From contig JBGLNJ010000001.1 of NCBI GenBank assembly GCA_041300525.1, forward strand, positions 3,038,001 to 3,102,000: a stretch of 64,000 nt of DNA, in the 5' to 3' direction. This stretch comes from JBGLNJ01 sp041300525 (GTDB lineage Bacteria; Chloroflexota; Anaerolineae; Fen-1058). Below, one piece after another: positions 34,857 through 43,310 of this stretch (its first letter is position 1; each line of letters starts with the position of its first letter). A program made the translations under genes and the position numbers. The notes below the pieces were generated by a model, which was not told the DNA's origin, ran no database searches, and saw only the letters and a program-made list of their open reading frames with translations.

Positions 34857-35195
34857 TCAGTCGCCCGCAATGGGGACAGCGAGCGAGGGGTGCTTGCGCG
34901 CCATATGCACGGCCAGGCCGGCGAGCTTGTATTCCTTGCCACAGACCGAGCAGGTCGTCATCGAGTCCCGGCCCGCCCCATGCGTTGACGTAGCCTTTCG
35001 CGTGGCGGCCTTTCCTTTTGGGCCGGGTTTCCTGTGACCGTTTCGGCGGCCGCCCAACGTGACCGGCGCCACGTCGCCCAGCGCCTCGCGCAACTTGCGC
35101 TGCAACTCGCGCGGGTCCTTGAGCGCGTCCAGCGCCTCGTCCTGATCGAGCAGGATATTGACCGATACCAGTTGATTGATCGTCGTGACGTTCAT
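34857..35195 (-). CDS. Small basic protein with a C2H2-like zinc finger
   Basis: The 112-residue protein begins MNVTTINQLVSVNILLDQDEALDAL, continues through an Arg/Lys/Gly-rich linker (NGHRKPGPKGKAATRK), and ends with a zinc finger: CSVCGKEYKLAGLAVHMARKH (two Cys, two His). Such a layout suggests a DNA-binding regulator of the mobile element. The ATG at 35195 has GAGGGAGAG directly upstream. It lies 7 bases after the preceding small gene and is in the same operon. Confidence 0.6.
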   Translation of the reverse strand: MNVTTINQLVSVNILLDQDEALDALKDPRELQRKLREALGDVAPVTLGGRRNGHRKPGPKGKAATRKATSTHGAGRDSMTTCSVCGKEYKLAGLAVHMARKHPSLAVPIAGD

Positions 35196-35202
35196 CTCTC
35201 CC

Positions 35203-35394
35203 TCATTTCTTCTTGGGTTGCTGAGGAGGCGGAGCCGGCTTGGGTCGGGTTTTCCCAACTGGATTGATTCGCCCCACTTGCGGCACATGCTTGGGCGGCT
35301 TTGGAACTACAAAAGGCGGAACAGGTGACATGTCCAACTCCTTCACTGAGAATTTCGGCTCCAGATGACTGCCGATGAGGGCGACCTGCCTCAT
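35203..35394 (-). CDS. Small Pro/Lys-rich protein
   Basis: The 63-residue reading begins MRQVALIGSHLEPKFSV and ends in a Pro/Lys/Gln tail (KTRPKPAPPPQQPKKK). It is probably disordered and nucleic-acid- or protein-binding by composition only. It sits in line with the operon, 7 bases before the zinc-finger gene. There is no strong ribosome site, so it remains tentative. An alternative reading 35395-35631 upstream overlaps the ribbon-helix-helix gene and is less convincing. Confidence 0.4.
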   Translation of the reverse strand: MRQVALIGSHLEPKFSVKELDMSPVPPFVVPKPPKHVPQVGRINPVGKTRPKPAPPPQQPKKK

Positions 35395-35512
35395 TCATCG
35401 CCACTGCTTGGGTAAGCTGTCGGTCTGTGGAGCGGCAGCCACCTGGAGCCGATACTCAAAGCGAGTGGCCTCCGGCGGCGTCCCCTGGGGGAGCGCACGG
35501 AGGCCACACACA

Positions 35513-35749
35513 CTACGCGCCGATGTTCCCGGTTGCACGTGCACCGCCGCCGGTATCCTTCTTTTCGGCGCGCGAGCCAACACCCAACTTGGCGATCCTT
35601 CCGATCTGGCGACGTTCCCATTCCTGGTCAATCAGCCATTCAATCTCTTGAGTGCTTGGACTGCGTGTATCTTCCTGTGCCATCGAGCGAAGGCGTTCCA
35701 TCGCCTCAACACTGATTCGTATTCCCATCGAAGTTTTTTCTTCGCTCAT
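35513..35749 (-). CDS. Ribbon-helix-helix (Arc/CopG-like) protein
   Basis: The 78-residue protein has the beta-strand/helix/helix pattern of RHH repressors: TSMGIRISVEAMERLRSMA then the second helix STQEIEWLIDQEWERR. The C-terminal 25 residues are Gly/Ala rich and variable. It is the first gene of the minus-strand operon and lies directly downstream of a near-perfect sigma-70 promoter at 35785-35814. It probably controls its own operon together with the divergent XRE protein. Confidence 0.75.
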   Translation of the reverse strand: MSEEKTSMGIRISVEAMERLRSMAQEDTRSPSTQEIEWLIDQEWERRQIGRIAKLGVGSRAEKKDTGGGARATGNIGA

Positions 35750-35784
35750 TCTTGCCTCGTGGTCATTTTTTCTTGACTACAGGC

Positions 35785-35814
35785 ATTATAGCACACAATA
35801 GCAATGCTTGTCAA
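35785..35814 (-). promoter_or_regulatory. Consensus sigma-70 promoter of the mobile-element operon
   Basis: On the minus strand TTGACA (35814-35809) and TATAAT (35790-35785) are separated by 18 bases, both exact consensus hexamers. CAATAG-type words repeated around 35797-35820 (CAATAGCAAT and CAATAGGCAAT) overlap the -35 region and are candidate operator half-sites for the adjacent RHH or XRE protein. Confidence 0.85.
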
Positions 35815-35867
35815 TAGGCAATTTATTATGTCCCAAAGGTGCGCTTTTCTGGCGTAGGATATGACAC

Positions 35868-36242
35868 ATGGCAAGAATTGATTTTGCTGACTGGTTGCAG
35901 AAACAACTTGATGCAAAGGGCTGGCACGCTGCTGAATTGGCAAGGCGTTCCGGCTTGACGCAGAGTTATCTTAGCCGCGTTCTAAGAAGAGAGAGAAACA
36001 TAGGTCACGACGCGGCAGCAGCGATAGCTGCGCCATTCGGCCTAAGCATCAGCGAAGTCAAGATCATTGCTGGTCTTCAAAAACCAGACCCCCCAACTGA
36101 CACGCCAACCATTAGAGAGATGAACGGAGCATTTGCCTACCTGACCAAAGAAGAGCAGGACTTTTGGCTAGGAATGCTTCAAACCTATGTGGCCGAACGA
36201 AAGCGGGGGTATGTGGTCAATCCTCAAGACAATCCAGTATAA
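35868..36242 (+). CDS. XRE-family transcriptional regulator
   Basis: The 124-residue protein has an N-terminal lambda-repressor-like HTH: LQKQLDAKGWHAAELARRSGLTQSYLSRVLRRERNIGHDAAAAIAAPFGLS (residues 9-60). A short C-terminal helical domain follows (EMNGAFAYLTKEEQDFWLGMLQTYV). It has no peptidase domain. It is divergent from the RHH-led operon with 118 bases between them that contain the promoter and operator-like words, the classic layout of a lysogeny-type switch. The gene is AT-richer than the flanking blocks, as is common for mobile elements. Confidence 0.88.
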   Translation: MARIDFADWLQKQLDAKGWHAAELARRSGLTQSYLSRVLRRERNIGHDAAAAIAAPFGLSISEVKIIAGLQKPDPPTDTPTIREMNGAFAYLTKEEQDFWLGMLQTYVAERKRGYVVNPQDNPV

Positions 36243-36361
36243 CTGGCTGCTGCTACACGTACCACGGAACCAGTGGAGAAAGATTCTATCGGGGATATGC
36301 GTCAGGCAATGGCGCTGGGTATTTGCGAGCGAGCCGCGCGTCCTCGGTGGGATAGGATAAG

Positions 36362-36892
36362 GTGCGATACCTCAAAGCCCTCCTCCTAATCATCCCGGCC
36401 TGCTGCGGCCTGGCCGTCGTGGGCGCAGCGATTAGCTACGCCCTCCGTCCTATCCAGGCGGCAGCCCCGCCCGCGCTGGTGACCACTCAAAGGCCTGCGC
36501 AGCCAAAAGCGATGCCAATCCAATTGCCAACGGCAACTCTGCCGGCCGCCTCCACACCCGTGCCGCCGTCGCCCATCCCAGCCACAACCAAGACGCCCAC
36601 GCGCCCGGCCACCATCCAGGCCGCAGCGTCTGCAACCAGGTCGCCAGCAACGACGGCGCCGACGTGGACGCCGCGCCCCAATGTTGTCGTGTTGCCAACA
36701 TCCACCACGGGATCGTCGTCGGCGCTGGCCGCCGAATGTCCCTGTGATCGTGGCAACGCGCTCAACTGCCCGGACTTTACCAGCCAGTCGCAGGCGCAAA
36801 TCTGCTACATCAAGTGTGGGGGATTAGGGAGCGACATTCACGACCTGGATCGTAACGAGGATGGAACAGCCTGCGAGGACACGCCGTACTGA
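36362..36892 (+). CDS. Exported protein with Excalibur calcium-binding domain
   Basis: The 176-residue protein starts with a hydrophobic signal/anchor (YLKALLLIIPACCGLAVVGAAISYAL). A long Pro/Thr/Ala linker follows (residues 40-125). It ends with an Excalibur domain: CPCDRGNALNCPDF, AQICYIKCGG, and the DLDRNEDGTACE Ca-binding loop. Excalibur domains occur at the end of secreted nucleases and surface proteins and bind Ca2+. Here it is alone, so the function is unclear. The start is GTG 36362; the ribosome site is weak (GGATAAGG). It lies between the XRE gene and the tRNA fragment. Confidence 0.75.
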   Translation: MRYLKALLLIIPACCGLAVVGAAISYALRPIQAAAPPALVTTQRPAQPKAMPIQLPTATLPAASTPVPPSPIPATTKTPTRPATIQAAASATRSPATTAPTWTPRPNVVVLPTSTTGSSSALAAECPCDRGNALNCPDFTSQSQAQICYIKCGGLGSDIHDLDRNEDGTACEDTPY

Positions 36893-37068
36893 GCGGATAA
36901 CCCACATTACCGATACTGCCGAATCGAGGTAAAACACAAAACCGAAGGCAATGTAAAACACCCAACCGCTGCGCACTTTACTCGCGGCAACCTGTGAACA
37001 CTTGGCATGTCCGCAGACATGCCTTAGTGGGCAACGGTTGGGGGTATCGCAATAATCAGATGGGGTTC
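36893..37068. other. Gap before the tRNA fragment, with one hairpin
   Basis: No gene is seen. A hairpin GGCATGTC-CGCA-GACATGCC lies at 37004-37023 and could terminate the Excalibur transcript or form part of the element's end. Two GTAAAACAC words repeat at about 36930-36960. Confidence 0.5.
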
Positions 37069-37564
<496 letters not shown>

Positions 37565-37574
37565 CCCAACTTTT

Positions 37575-37776
37575 TCGCTTTGCACCCCTCCGCTTGTGTC
37601 CGTGTGGCCAGAAACAACTGCAAAAACTTGAACCCCAGGCGCAGCACGCGGCGGAACAAACTCTGCTCCATCTGATTCAGAGTGGCCGTCTGCGATTCGG
37701 GGCCTGTCACCAATTCGATCAACTGCTCGAAGTCTGCTCGCAATTCGTGTATAATTTGGGTCGAGTTGAAAGACAT
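37575..37776 (-). pseudogene. Transposase N-terminal fragment, inverted relative to its C-terminal part
   Basis: From ATG 37776, about 67 residues read MSFNSTQIIHELRADFEQLI and LNQMEQSLFRRVLRLGFKFLQLFLATRTQAEG, the usual N-terminus of the same ISKra4-like transposase family as the fragment at 37106. It runs on the opposite strand and meets that fragment tail to tail. The order shows either two element copies or an inversion. It ends after AEG without a functional continuation. Confidence 0.55.
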
Positions 37777-37999
37777 GGCATTTCTCCTGGATGTGTGTTT
37801 TGCCAAGCACCATCATCCCAGAAAAGCGCATTTCTTTCAACTCTGTTTGTCTGCGCCTTCATGCCCATCTGTTTCCTGGTCGCCTAAAAGAGTGACCAAC
37901 CGGATTTGGTCACACCCATTTGAAAATTTGAAATGCCCGATTTGCCCAAGCTGTGCTATACTTTTGCCAGTTCACCCGACGTGCGACAAGGAGGCCCAC

Positions 38000-39496
38000 A
38001 TGGCAACTTGCCCCAGTTGTGGCCGTTACGTCGGCCCCGCCGATGCCGGTATCTGCGCTAACTGCGGTGCGCGTTTGACCGCTCGCATCACGCTCCGCGC
38101 GCTCAAGATCGGCGCGCTCGGTCTGGCTGTGTTGGGCCTGATTCTCCTGTGGTGGTTCGCCGCGCACTCGCCCGTCCCCAGGCTCAAGATCGGCCAGGCG
38201 CAAGCGACGATGAACTTTGCCTACGTCCGCGTACAAGGCCAAGTGACGCGCGCCCCCAGTCACGCCCCCGACAGCGGCACTCTCAGTTTTTGGATCGCAG
38301 ATGACACCGGCGAGATGCTGGTCAGTTCTTATCGCGCCACGACGCAGGCTCTCCTGGATGCCGGGCGCATGCCCTTCATCGGCGACCGTGTGACGGTGGA
38401 GGGGACGCTGCGCATCCGGCAGGACAGCGCCTCGCTCACCCTCAACTCCGCCGACGCAGTGAGTGTCGAGCGCGGGCAGCCAGTTCCGATGGACATCGGC
38501 CAGATTGACGCGGCCTCGGCGCTGCGCGCCGTCAAGATTCGCGGCCAGGTGCGCGCCGTGCGAACGCCCTACAAGGGGCTGACTCTGGTCACACTCCGCG
38601 ACGTGACCGGCGAGATTGACGTGGCCGTGCCCGACCCAGATTCGACGCTTGACGTGCAGCCGGGGCAGAGCGCCGAGGCCACTGGCGCGGTGACGCTCTA
38701 CAAAGACGCGCCGCAGGTCACACTGGCCCGCGCCGATGCGCTGCGTTTGTCCGCCGACTCGATCCCGGTGGCAGCCCCCGCGCACGTGGCCAACCTCACC
38801 GCAGACCGCGCCGGGCAATGGGCCGCCGTGCGCGGGCAAGTCGTCAAGGTCAGCCCATTCAGCGCCGGGTTCAAATTCACGCTCGACGACGGCACGGGCC
38901 GCGCGAGTGTGCTGCTATGGAATGATGTCTATGCCGTGCTCTCGCCTACGCTCACGTTGGCCGAGGGCGCGCAAGTTGCCGTGCAGGGCGAGGTCTCGTC
39001 CTATCGCGGCGCAATCGAGATCGTGCCCGAGATTCCTGCCGATGTGACGCTGGTTGCCGCCGCGCCTGTCCCTGCAACTCCAATGCCTGCCTCCACCGTT
39101 GTGCCCACTCCAACGGCTCTGCTGCCCACCGCCGCCCTCGCGCCCACGCCCACCGCTCTGCCGCCCACGGTCACTCCCAGGCCCTCGCCCAAGCCGACGC
39201 AGTCTATCGCTTTCGTGTCACTGGGCCAACTCACGCAGGCCGACAAGGACAAGCTCGTCTCTGTGCGCGGCAAAATCGTCGAGGTGATTCAATTTTCCAG
39301 CGGCATGAAATACCGCCTGGATGATGGCACTGGCCAAGTCATCTTGCTGCTGTGGCAAAATGTGTTCGACAAAGCGCCAAACCGCGACAAGCTGGTGAAC
39401 GGCGCGCAAGTGAGCGTCACCGGCGTGGTGGACGTGTATCGCGGAGAGATAGAAGTCATTCCCAGGTCGGGGGCGGATGTGAAAGTGAGTCCGTGA
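38000..39496 (+). CDS. Zinc-ribbon, membrane-anchored multi-OB-fold protein
   Basis: The 498-residue protein begins with a zinc ribbon (CPSCGRYVGPADAGICANCG, residues 4-23). A single membrane helix follows (ALGLAVLGLILLWWFAAH, about 35-55). Four OB-fold-like units come next: VRVQGQVTRAP, VKIRGQVRAVRTPYKGLTLVTLRD, AVRGQVVKVSPFSAGFKFTLDDGTG and SVRGKIVEVIQFSSGMKYRLDDGTGQVILLLW. The last two share the DDGTG motif. A Pro/Thr linker precedes the last unit. Topology suggests the OB-folds are outside the membrane. Similar OB proteins are annotated as nucleic-acid-binding, but here a role in the envelope is equally likely. The ATG at 38000 has an AAGGAGG site. Confidence 0.8.
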   Translation: MATCPSCGRYVGPADAGICANCGARLTARITLRALKIGALGLAVLGLILLWWFAAHSPVPRLKIGQAQATMNFAYVRVQGQVTRAPSHAPDSGTLSFWIADDTGEMLVSSYRATTQALLDAGRMPFIGDRVTVEGTLRIRQDSASLTLNSADAVSVERGQPVPMDIGQIDAASALRAVKIRGQVRAVRTPYKGLTLVTLRDVTGEIDVAVPDPDSTLDVQPGQSAEATGAVTLYKDAPQVTLARADALRLSADSIPVAAPAHVANLTADRAGQWAAVRGQVVKVSPFSAGFKFTLDDGTGRASVLLWNDVYAVLSPTLTLAEGAQVAVQGEVSSYRGAIEIVPEIPADVTLVAAAPVPATPMPASTVVPTPTALLPTAALAPTPTALPPTVTPRPSPKPTQSIAFVSLGQLTQADKDKLVSVRGKIVEVIQFSSGMKYRLDDGTGQVILLLWQNVFDKAPNRDKLVNGAQVSVTGVVDVYRGEIEVIPRSGADVKVSP

Positions 39497-39503
39497 TGCG
39501 CCC

Positions 39504-39524
39504 TGCCACCTGTGACCTGCAATA
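39504..39524. repeat. Short heptamer repeat (TGCCACC, TGTGACC, TGCAATA)
   Basis: Two to three 7-nt units lie between the OB-fold gene and the TctA-like gene. They match the TGYGACC family found inside nuoL. Confidence 0.4.
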
Positions 39525-39530
39525 GGCGAT

Positions 39531-40853
39531 ATGGACACTTTGAGTCTGCTTGGCTATGCAGTCTGCGGCGCAGTGCTCGCCTCGCTGCTGGCGTGCGTCC
39601 CGGCGCTGCACATCTACAACGTCGCCGGGCTGGTCATCCTGGCGGGCGCGCGGCTGGCGGGCGTCATTCCGCCGGGCGCTCCACTGGCGATGTTTCTGCT
39701 CGGCATGGTGACGGTCTATGCCACGCTCAACACCGTTCCCTCCATCTTTTTTTCAGCGCCGGATGACTCGACGGCTTTCGTCGTGCTGCCGGGACAAAAA
39801 TACTTGATGCAAGGACGCGGCTATGAAGCCGCCGTGCTCACCGGCGTGGGCGGATTGGGCGGCTTGCTCGCCGTCGTCGCGTTCAGTCCGCTGGCGTCGT
39901 CCGTGTTCCCGGTGCTGCGCGCCATCGTCTCGCCGCACCTGGGTTGGATACTGGCGGCCGTCATCGCGTTCATGTTGATGTCGGAATGGCCCAAGGGCGG
40001 CGACCGCGCCAAAACTCCACTGGGCCGATTGGCCGGAGCGTGGACAGGGCTTGGCGCAGGTCTGTTGACGTTCGCGCTCTCCGGACTGTTGGGATTCGTG
40101 CTGATGTATCGCAGCGTCGTGCCGACCGATGTCGCATTTCAGAATCTCTTGCCCGCGTTCGTGGGACTGTTCGCCATCCCCGGCGTGATCCAGAACCTCG
40201 TCTCACAGACGCGAGTTCCGCAACAACACGTCGGCGCGTCGCTGGACGTGACGCCGTCGCTTTTGGCGCGCGGAGTTTTCGCCGGGCTGCTGGGCGGCGG
40301 GTTCGCGGCATTCTTTCCCGTCGTCACCGGCGGCATCGGCGGGCTGCTGGCCGGCCACGCCACGGCGCAACGCGACGACCGGCTATTCATCCTTTCGCAA
40401 GGCGCGTCGAAGGCCGTGTATTACGTGGGCGGGTTCTTGCTGTTCTTTGTGCCGGGATTGGGATTGACGCGCGGCGGGATGGCGTGGATGCTTTCGACGG
40501 TCTACACGCCGGGCACGCCACAGGTCTACTTTACCGCCGTCGCGGCGGTGGCGTGCGCGGGCGCGGTATCGTTCTTTCTGCTGCTGGGGTGCTCTCGCGC
40601 GGCGATTGCACTCATCGGGCGTGTGGACTATCGCTGGATTTCGGCGGCGACGTTGGGGCTGCTCGTCGCGCTGGTGTTCGCGCTGACGGGCGCGGGCGGG
40701 CTGCTCGTGGCGCTGGCCGCCACCGGCATCGGGCTGATCCCCGTCGCGTTCGGCTGCCGCAAGATGAATTGCATGGGCGTGCTGCTCGTGCCGATCACGT
40801 TGAACATGGCCGGCGTGGGAGCGAGCGTTGCGCACGTGTTGGGATTGATATGA
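39531..40853 (+). CDS. TctA-like (tripartite tricarboxylate transporter) membrane protein
   Basis: The 440-residue polytopic protein has about 11-12 hydrophobic helices. Landmarks are the early VYATLNTVPSIFFSAPDDSTAF, the amphipathic repeat LLGGGFAAFFPVVTGGIGGLLAGHAT in the second half, and KMNCMGVLLVPITLNMAG near the end. These match the DUF112/TctA superfamily, which forms the large membrane subunit of citrate-type tripartite transporters; stand-alone archaeal and bacterial members exist. No TctB or TctC gene is adjacent, so it may act alone and its substrate is unknown. It starts 34 bases after the OB-fold gene and is followed by a gamma-glutamyltransferase. Confidence 0.78.
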   Translation: MDTLSLLGYAVCGAVLASLLACVPALHIYNVAGLVILAGARLAGVIPPGAPLAMFLLGMVTVYATLNTVPSIFFSAPDDSTAFVVLPGQKYLMQGRGYEAAVLTGVGGLGGLLAVVAFSPLASSVFPVLRAIVSPHLGWILAAVIAFMLMSEWPKGGDRAKTPLGRLAGAWTGLGAGLLTFALSGLLGFVLMYRSVVPTDVAFQNLLPAFVGLFAIPGVIQNLVSQTRVPQQHVGASLDVTPSLLARGVFAGLLGGGFAAFFPVVTGGIGGLLAGHATAQRDDRLFILSQGASKAVYYVGGFLLFFVPGLGLTRGGMAWMLSTVYTPGTPQVYFTAVAAVACAGAVSFFLLLGCSRAAIALIGRVDYRWISAATLGLLVALVFALTGAGGLLVALAATGIGLIPVAFGCRKMNCMGVLLVPITLNMAGVGASVAHVLGLI

Positions 40854-40872
40854 TGCAGGAGCAAGAGAAAAG

Positions 40873-42440
40873 ATGCAAAAGGAAAGAGGAAAGAATACGC
40901 AGACCCAACCGGCGCTCGGCGCATCGGGCATGGTCAGCTCGGCCCATCCGCTTGCCACGCAGGCCGGCCTGGACATCCTGGGTGCGGGTGGAAATGCTTT
41001 CGATGCGGCAGTGGCGACGGCCGCGACTCTGAATGTCGTCGAGCCGATGATGTCCGGCATCGGCGGCTATGGGACGATTCTTCTCTACGACGCGCGCCAA
41101 GACGCCGCGTGGTTTTTGAACAGCAGCGGCCGGATTCCGGCGTCGCTGGACTCGGATGTCTTTCGCCCTCCAACCCCCGGCTATCTGGAAAACCGGCATG
41201 GCGCCAAAGCGGTCTCGACGCCCGGCAACCTCAACGCCTGGGCCGCCATGTCCAAGAGATATGGCCGACTCGAATGGCGGCGGCTTTTCGACGCCGCCAT
41301 CCAGGCCGCCGACGAAGGTTTTGTCATCACCCAGACGACCGCCCGGCACATTCAATCCGAGTTCCCTTCATTCCCCGAACACGCCCAGAGCATTTACGGG
41401 CGCAACGGCGAGCCGCTCCAGGCCGGAGAGCGGCTGGTTCAACAAGACCTGGCAAAATCCTTCAGGCGGGTGGCCGAACGAGTCGCCCGAGCGCTGTACG
41501 AGGATGAGTTGGGCCAGGCGATTGACGCCGCCATGCGAGAGGCGGGTGGATTCCTCTCGCTGGATGATCTGCGCCAGGATCGGGCCGAGTGGTGGAGGCC
41601 GATCAGCATCAAGTGCTGGGGCCATACCGTTATTACCGCCTCGCCTCCGGCCAACTCTTTTGACATGCTGGTGCGGCTGGGGATGATGAGCCAGCTCGAC
41701 CCGGCAGCGCTGGGGCACAACAGCGCCGCCTATTTGCACCGCTACGCCGAGGTCACCAAGCACGGATTCTGGACTCGCCTCAGATATGCCGGAGACCCGG
41801 ACGTAAAACCGCCGCCGCTGGACGCGCTCCTCTCCGAAACATACTGGGCCGAACAGGTTGCTAAAATAGACCTTCAAAAAGCGACGCCGTTTGAGCCGCC
41901 GCAGAACTCGGGCTCGAGCGCGCACACCACTCACTTTGTCGTGGCAGACCGGTGGGGTAATATTGTCTCTGCCACTCAGACGGTGGGCGGCTTGTTCGGG
42001 AGCAAAATCATGCCGCCGGGGACGGGCATCTGGCTCAACAATTCTCTCCAGTATTGCACCTTCGAGCCGAAAGGAAATCCCATGGACGCCTTTCCGGGCC
42101 GGCACAAGCTTTCAGGCGATTGTCCAACTCTTGTGATGCGCGGCGGCAAACCCTGGATTGCCGTGGGGACGCCAGGCGGACACACCATCGGGCAGACGGT
42201 TCCCCAGATCGTGATCAACCTCCTCTGTTTCCAGATGGATATTCAACAGGCGATCACGGCTCCTCGCATCAGCTTTATCGAACCAGACGTGATTGCGGTT
42301 GAAGAGGGCATACCTGAAGCGGTTCGGCAGGCGCTTTCGGCCATGGGACACAACATCCAGGTGGAAAACAAACTCGGGAACGCGCACGGGCTGACGATTG
42401 AATACGATTCCGCGGACTTGCCTTGTCGGTTCACTGGAGG
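40873..42440 (+). CDS. Gamma-glutamyltransferase family protein, 3' end lost
   Basis: The Ntn-hydrolase is autocatalytically cleaved before a Thr, seen in SGSSAHTTHFVVADRWGN (about residue 355). The large-subunit signatures HPLATQAGLDILGAGGNAFDAAVA and EPMMSGIGGYG lie near the N-terminus. PPGTGIWLNNSLQ, GGKPWIAVGTPGG and HGLTIEYDS belong to the small subunit. About 522 residues are authentic, to RFTGGA. The last 10-15 are replaced at about 42440 by the antisense end of a nitrilase-like gene. No signal peptide is present, unlike periplasmic GGTs. AGGAG lies 11 bases before the ATG. Confidence 0.9.
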
Positions 42441-43247
42441 AGCCGCCTTTTGGAGCGCGTCGAAATCCAACTCGGCGGCGACGACTTGCTCGCCGTCGGT
42501 CGTGGCGGACTGCGCCAAGACTCCGCGCTCGCCCTCGGTCATCTCGACCGGCGCGAGGATCGCGCTGCGCCCGGCATACGCCTGGCCGAAGCAATCGCCC
42601 GCCAGGCACACCTCAATACCCAATACCTGATTACTCTGCACCTCGCGCCAGAGCGATGTCTGGCTAAAGCCAGACCACGCTTCTTCGTCGAATGGCGCGG
42701 GAAGAGCCGTCACATGAATCAAAAGGTTCGCGCCTTGCAGCGTCAGGATGCGGGCTACCTCTGGATAACGCACGTCTTCGCCGACGATGAGGCCGACGCG
42801 GCCCAGCGGCGTCTCAAACACGTCGAGGCTATCGCCGCGCGCAAGGCCCCAGGCTTTTTCCCGCGCGCCCAGGTGCGTTTGCGTCTGCCGACCGGCGACG
42901 CTGCCATCCGGCGCGAACAGGTGCGCCTGCGCCACAAGCGATTCGCCATCGGGGCCGGGGACAACCGTCGAGCCGGGGACCAGCCACACGCCAAAGCGCA
43001 AAGCCAGCCCGGCGCACGTCTCCTCGAAAGCCTTGAGCAGCACGGCAGCCTTTTTTTGCAGCACGGGCACAGGATCGTCCCGCACGCCGGCCGCGCCCAG
43101 CAGCGTCAGCCCGACGTGTTGGGGCAGCACGACCAGTTGCGCCCCCTGCTCCGCTGCCGGTTGGATGGCGGCGACCAGTCGCGCCTCCATATCCGCCACA
43201 CTCTGCGCGCGAAAGAACTTGCATTGTATTGCAGCGACTTTTGCCAT
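42441..43247 (-). CDS. Nitrilase-fold protein lacking the catalytic triad, 3' end lost
   Basis: About 268 residues show the nitrilase superfamily pattern in order. At each catalytic position the residue is changed: LVVLPQHVGL has Gln instead of Glu, RQTQTHLGARE has Gln at the Lys position, and GLIVGEDVRYPE has Gly at the Cys position (usual ICYDxRFPE). The framework residues (RYPEVARILTLQGANLLI, LWREVQSNQVLGIEVC, GRSAILAP) are well kept, so the fold is probably intact while hydrolysis is not possible by the known mechanism. It may be a binding or structural homologue. The C-terminus is cut at about 42440. A (GAGATTT)8 repeat lies directly before the start. Confidence 0.8.
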
Positions 43248-43253
43248 GAGATA

Positions 43254-43309
43254 GAGATTTGAGATTTGAGATTTGAGATTTGAGATTTGAGATTTGAGAT
43301 TTGAGATTT
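43254..43309. repeat. Perfect heptamer tandem repeat, (GAGATTT)8
   Basis: Eight uninterrupted copies of GAGATTT fill the 64-base interval between the MFS transporter stop and the nitrilase-like start. They occupy the place where a ribosome site or promoter would be expected on the minus strand. Confidence 0.95.
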
Positions 43310-43310
43310 C

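Noticed and set aside
35395..35631. 78-codon reading between the ribbon-helix-helix gene and the Pro/Lys-rich gene
   Set aside because: It overlaps the better supported ribbon-helix-helix gene by about 120 bases and has shadow-like composition.
43254..43309. CRISPR-like array
   Set aside because: Units are only 7 bases with no spacers, and no cas gene is present; it is a simple tandem repeat.
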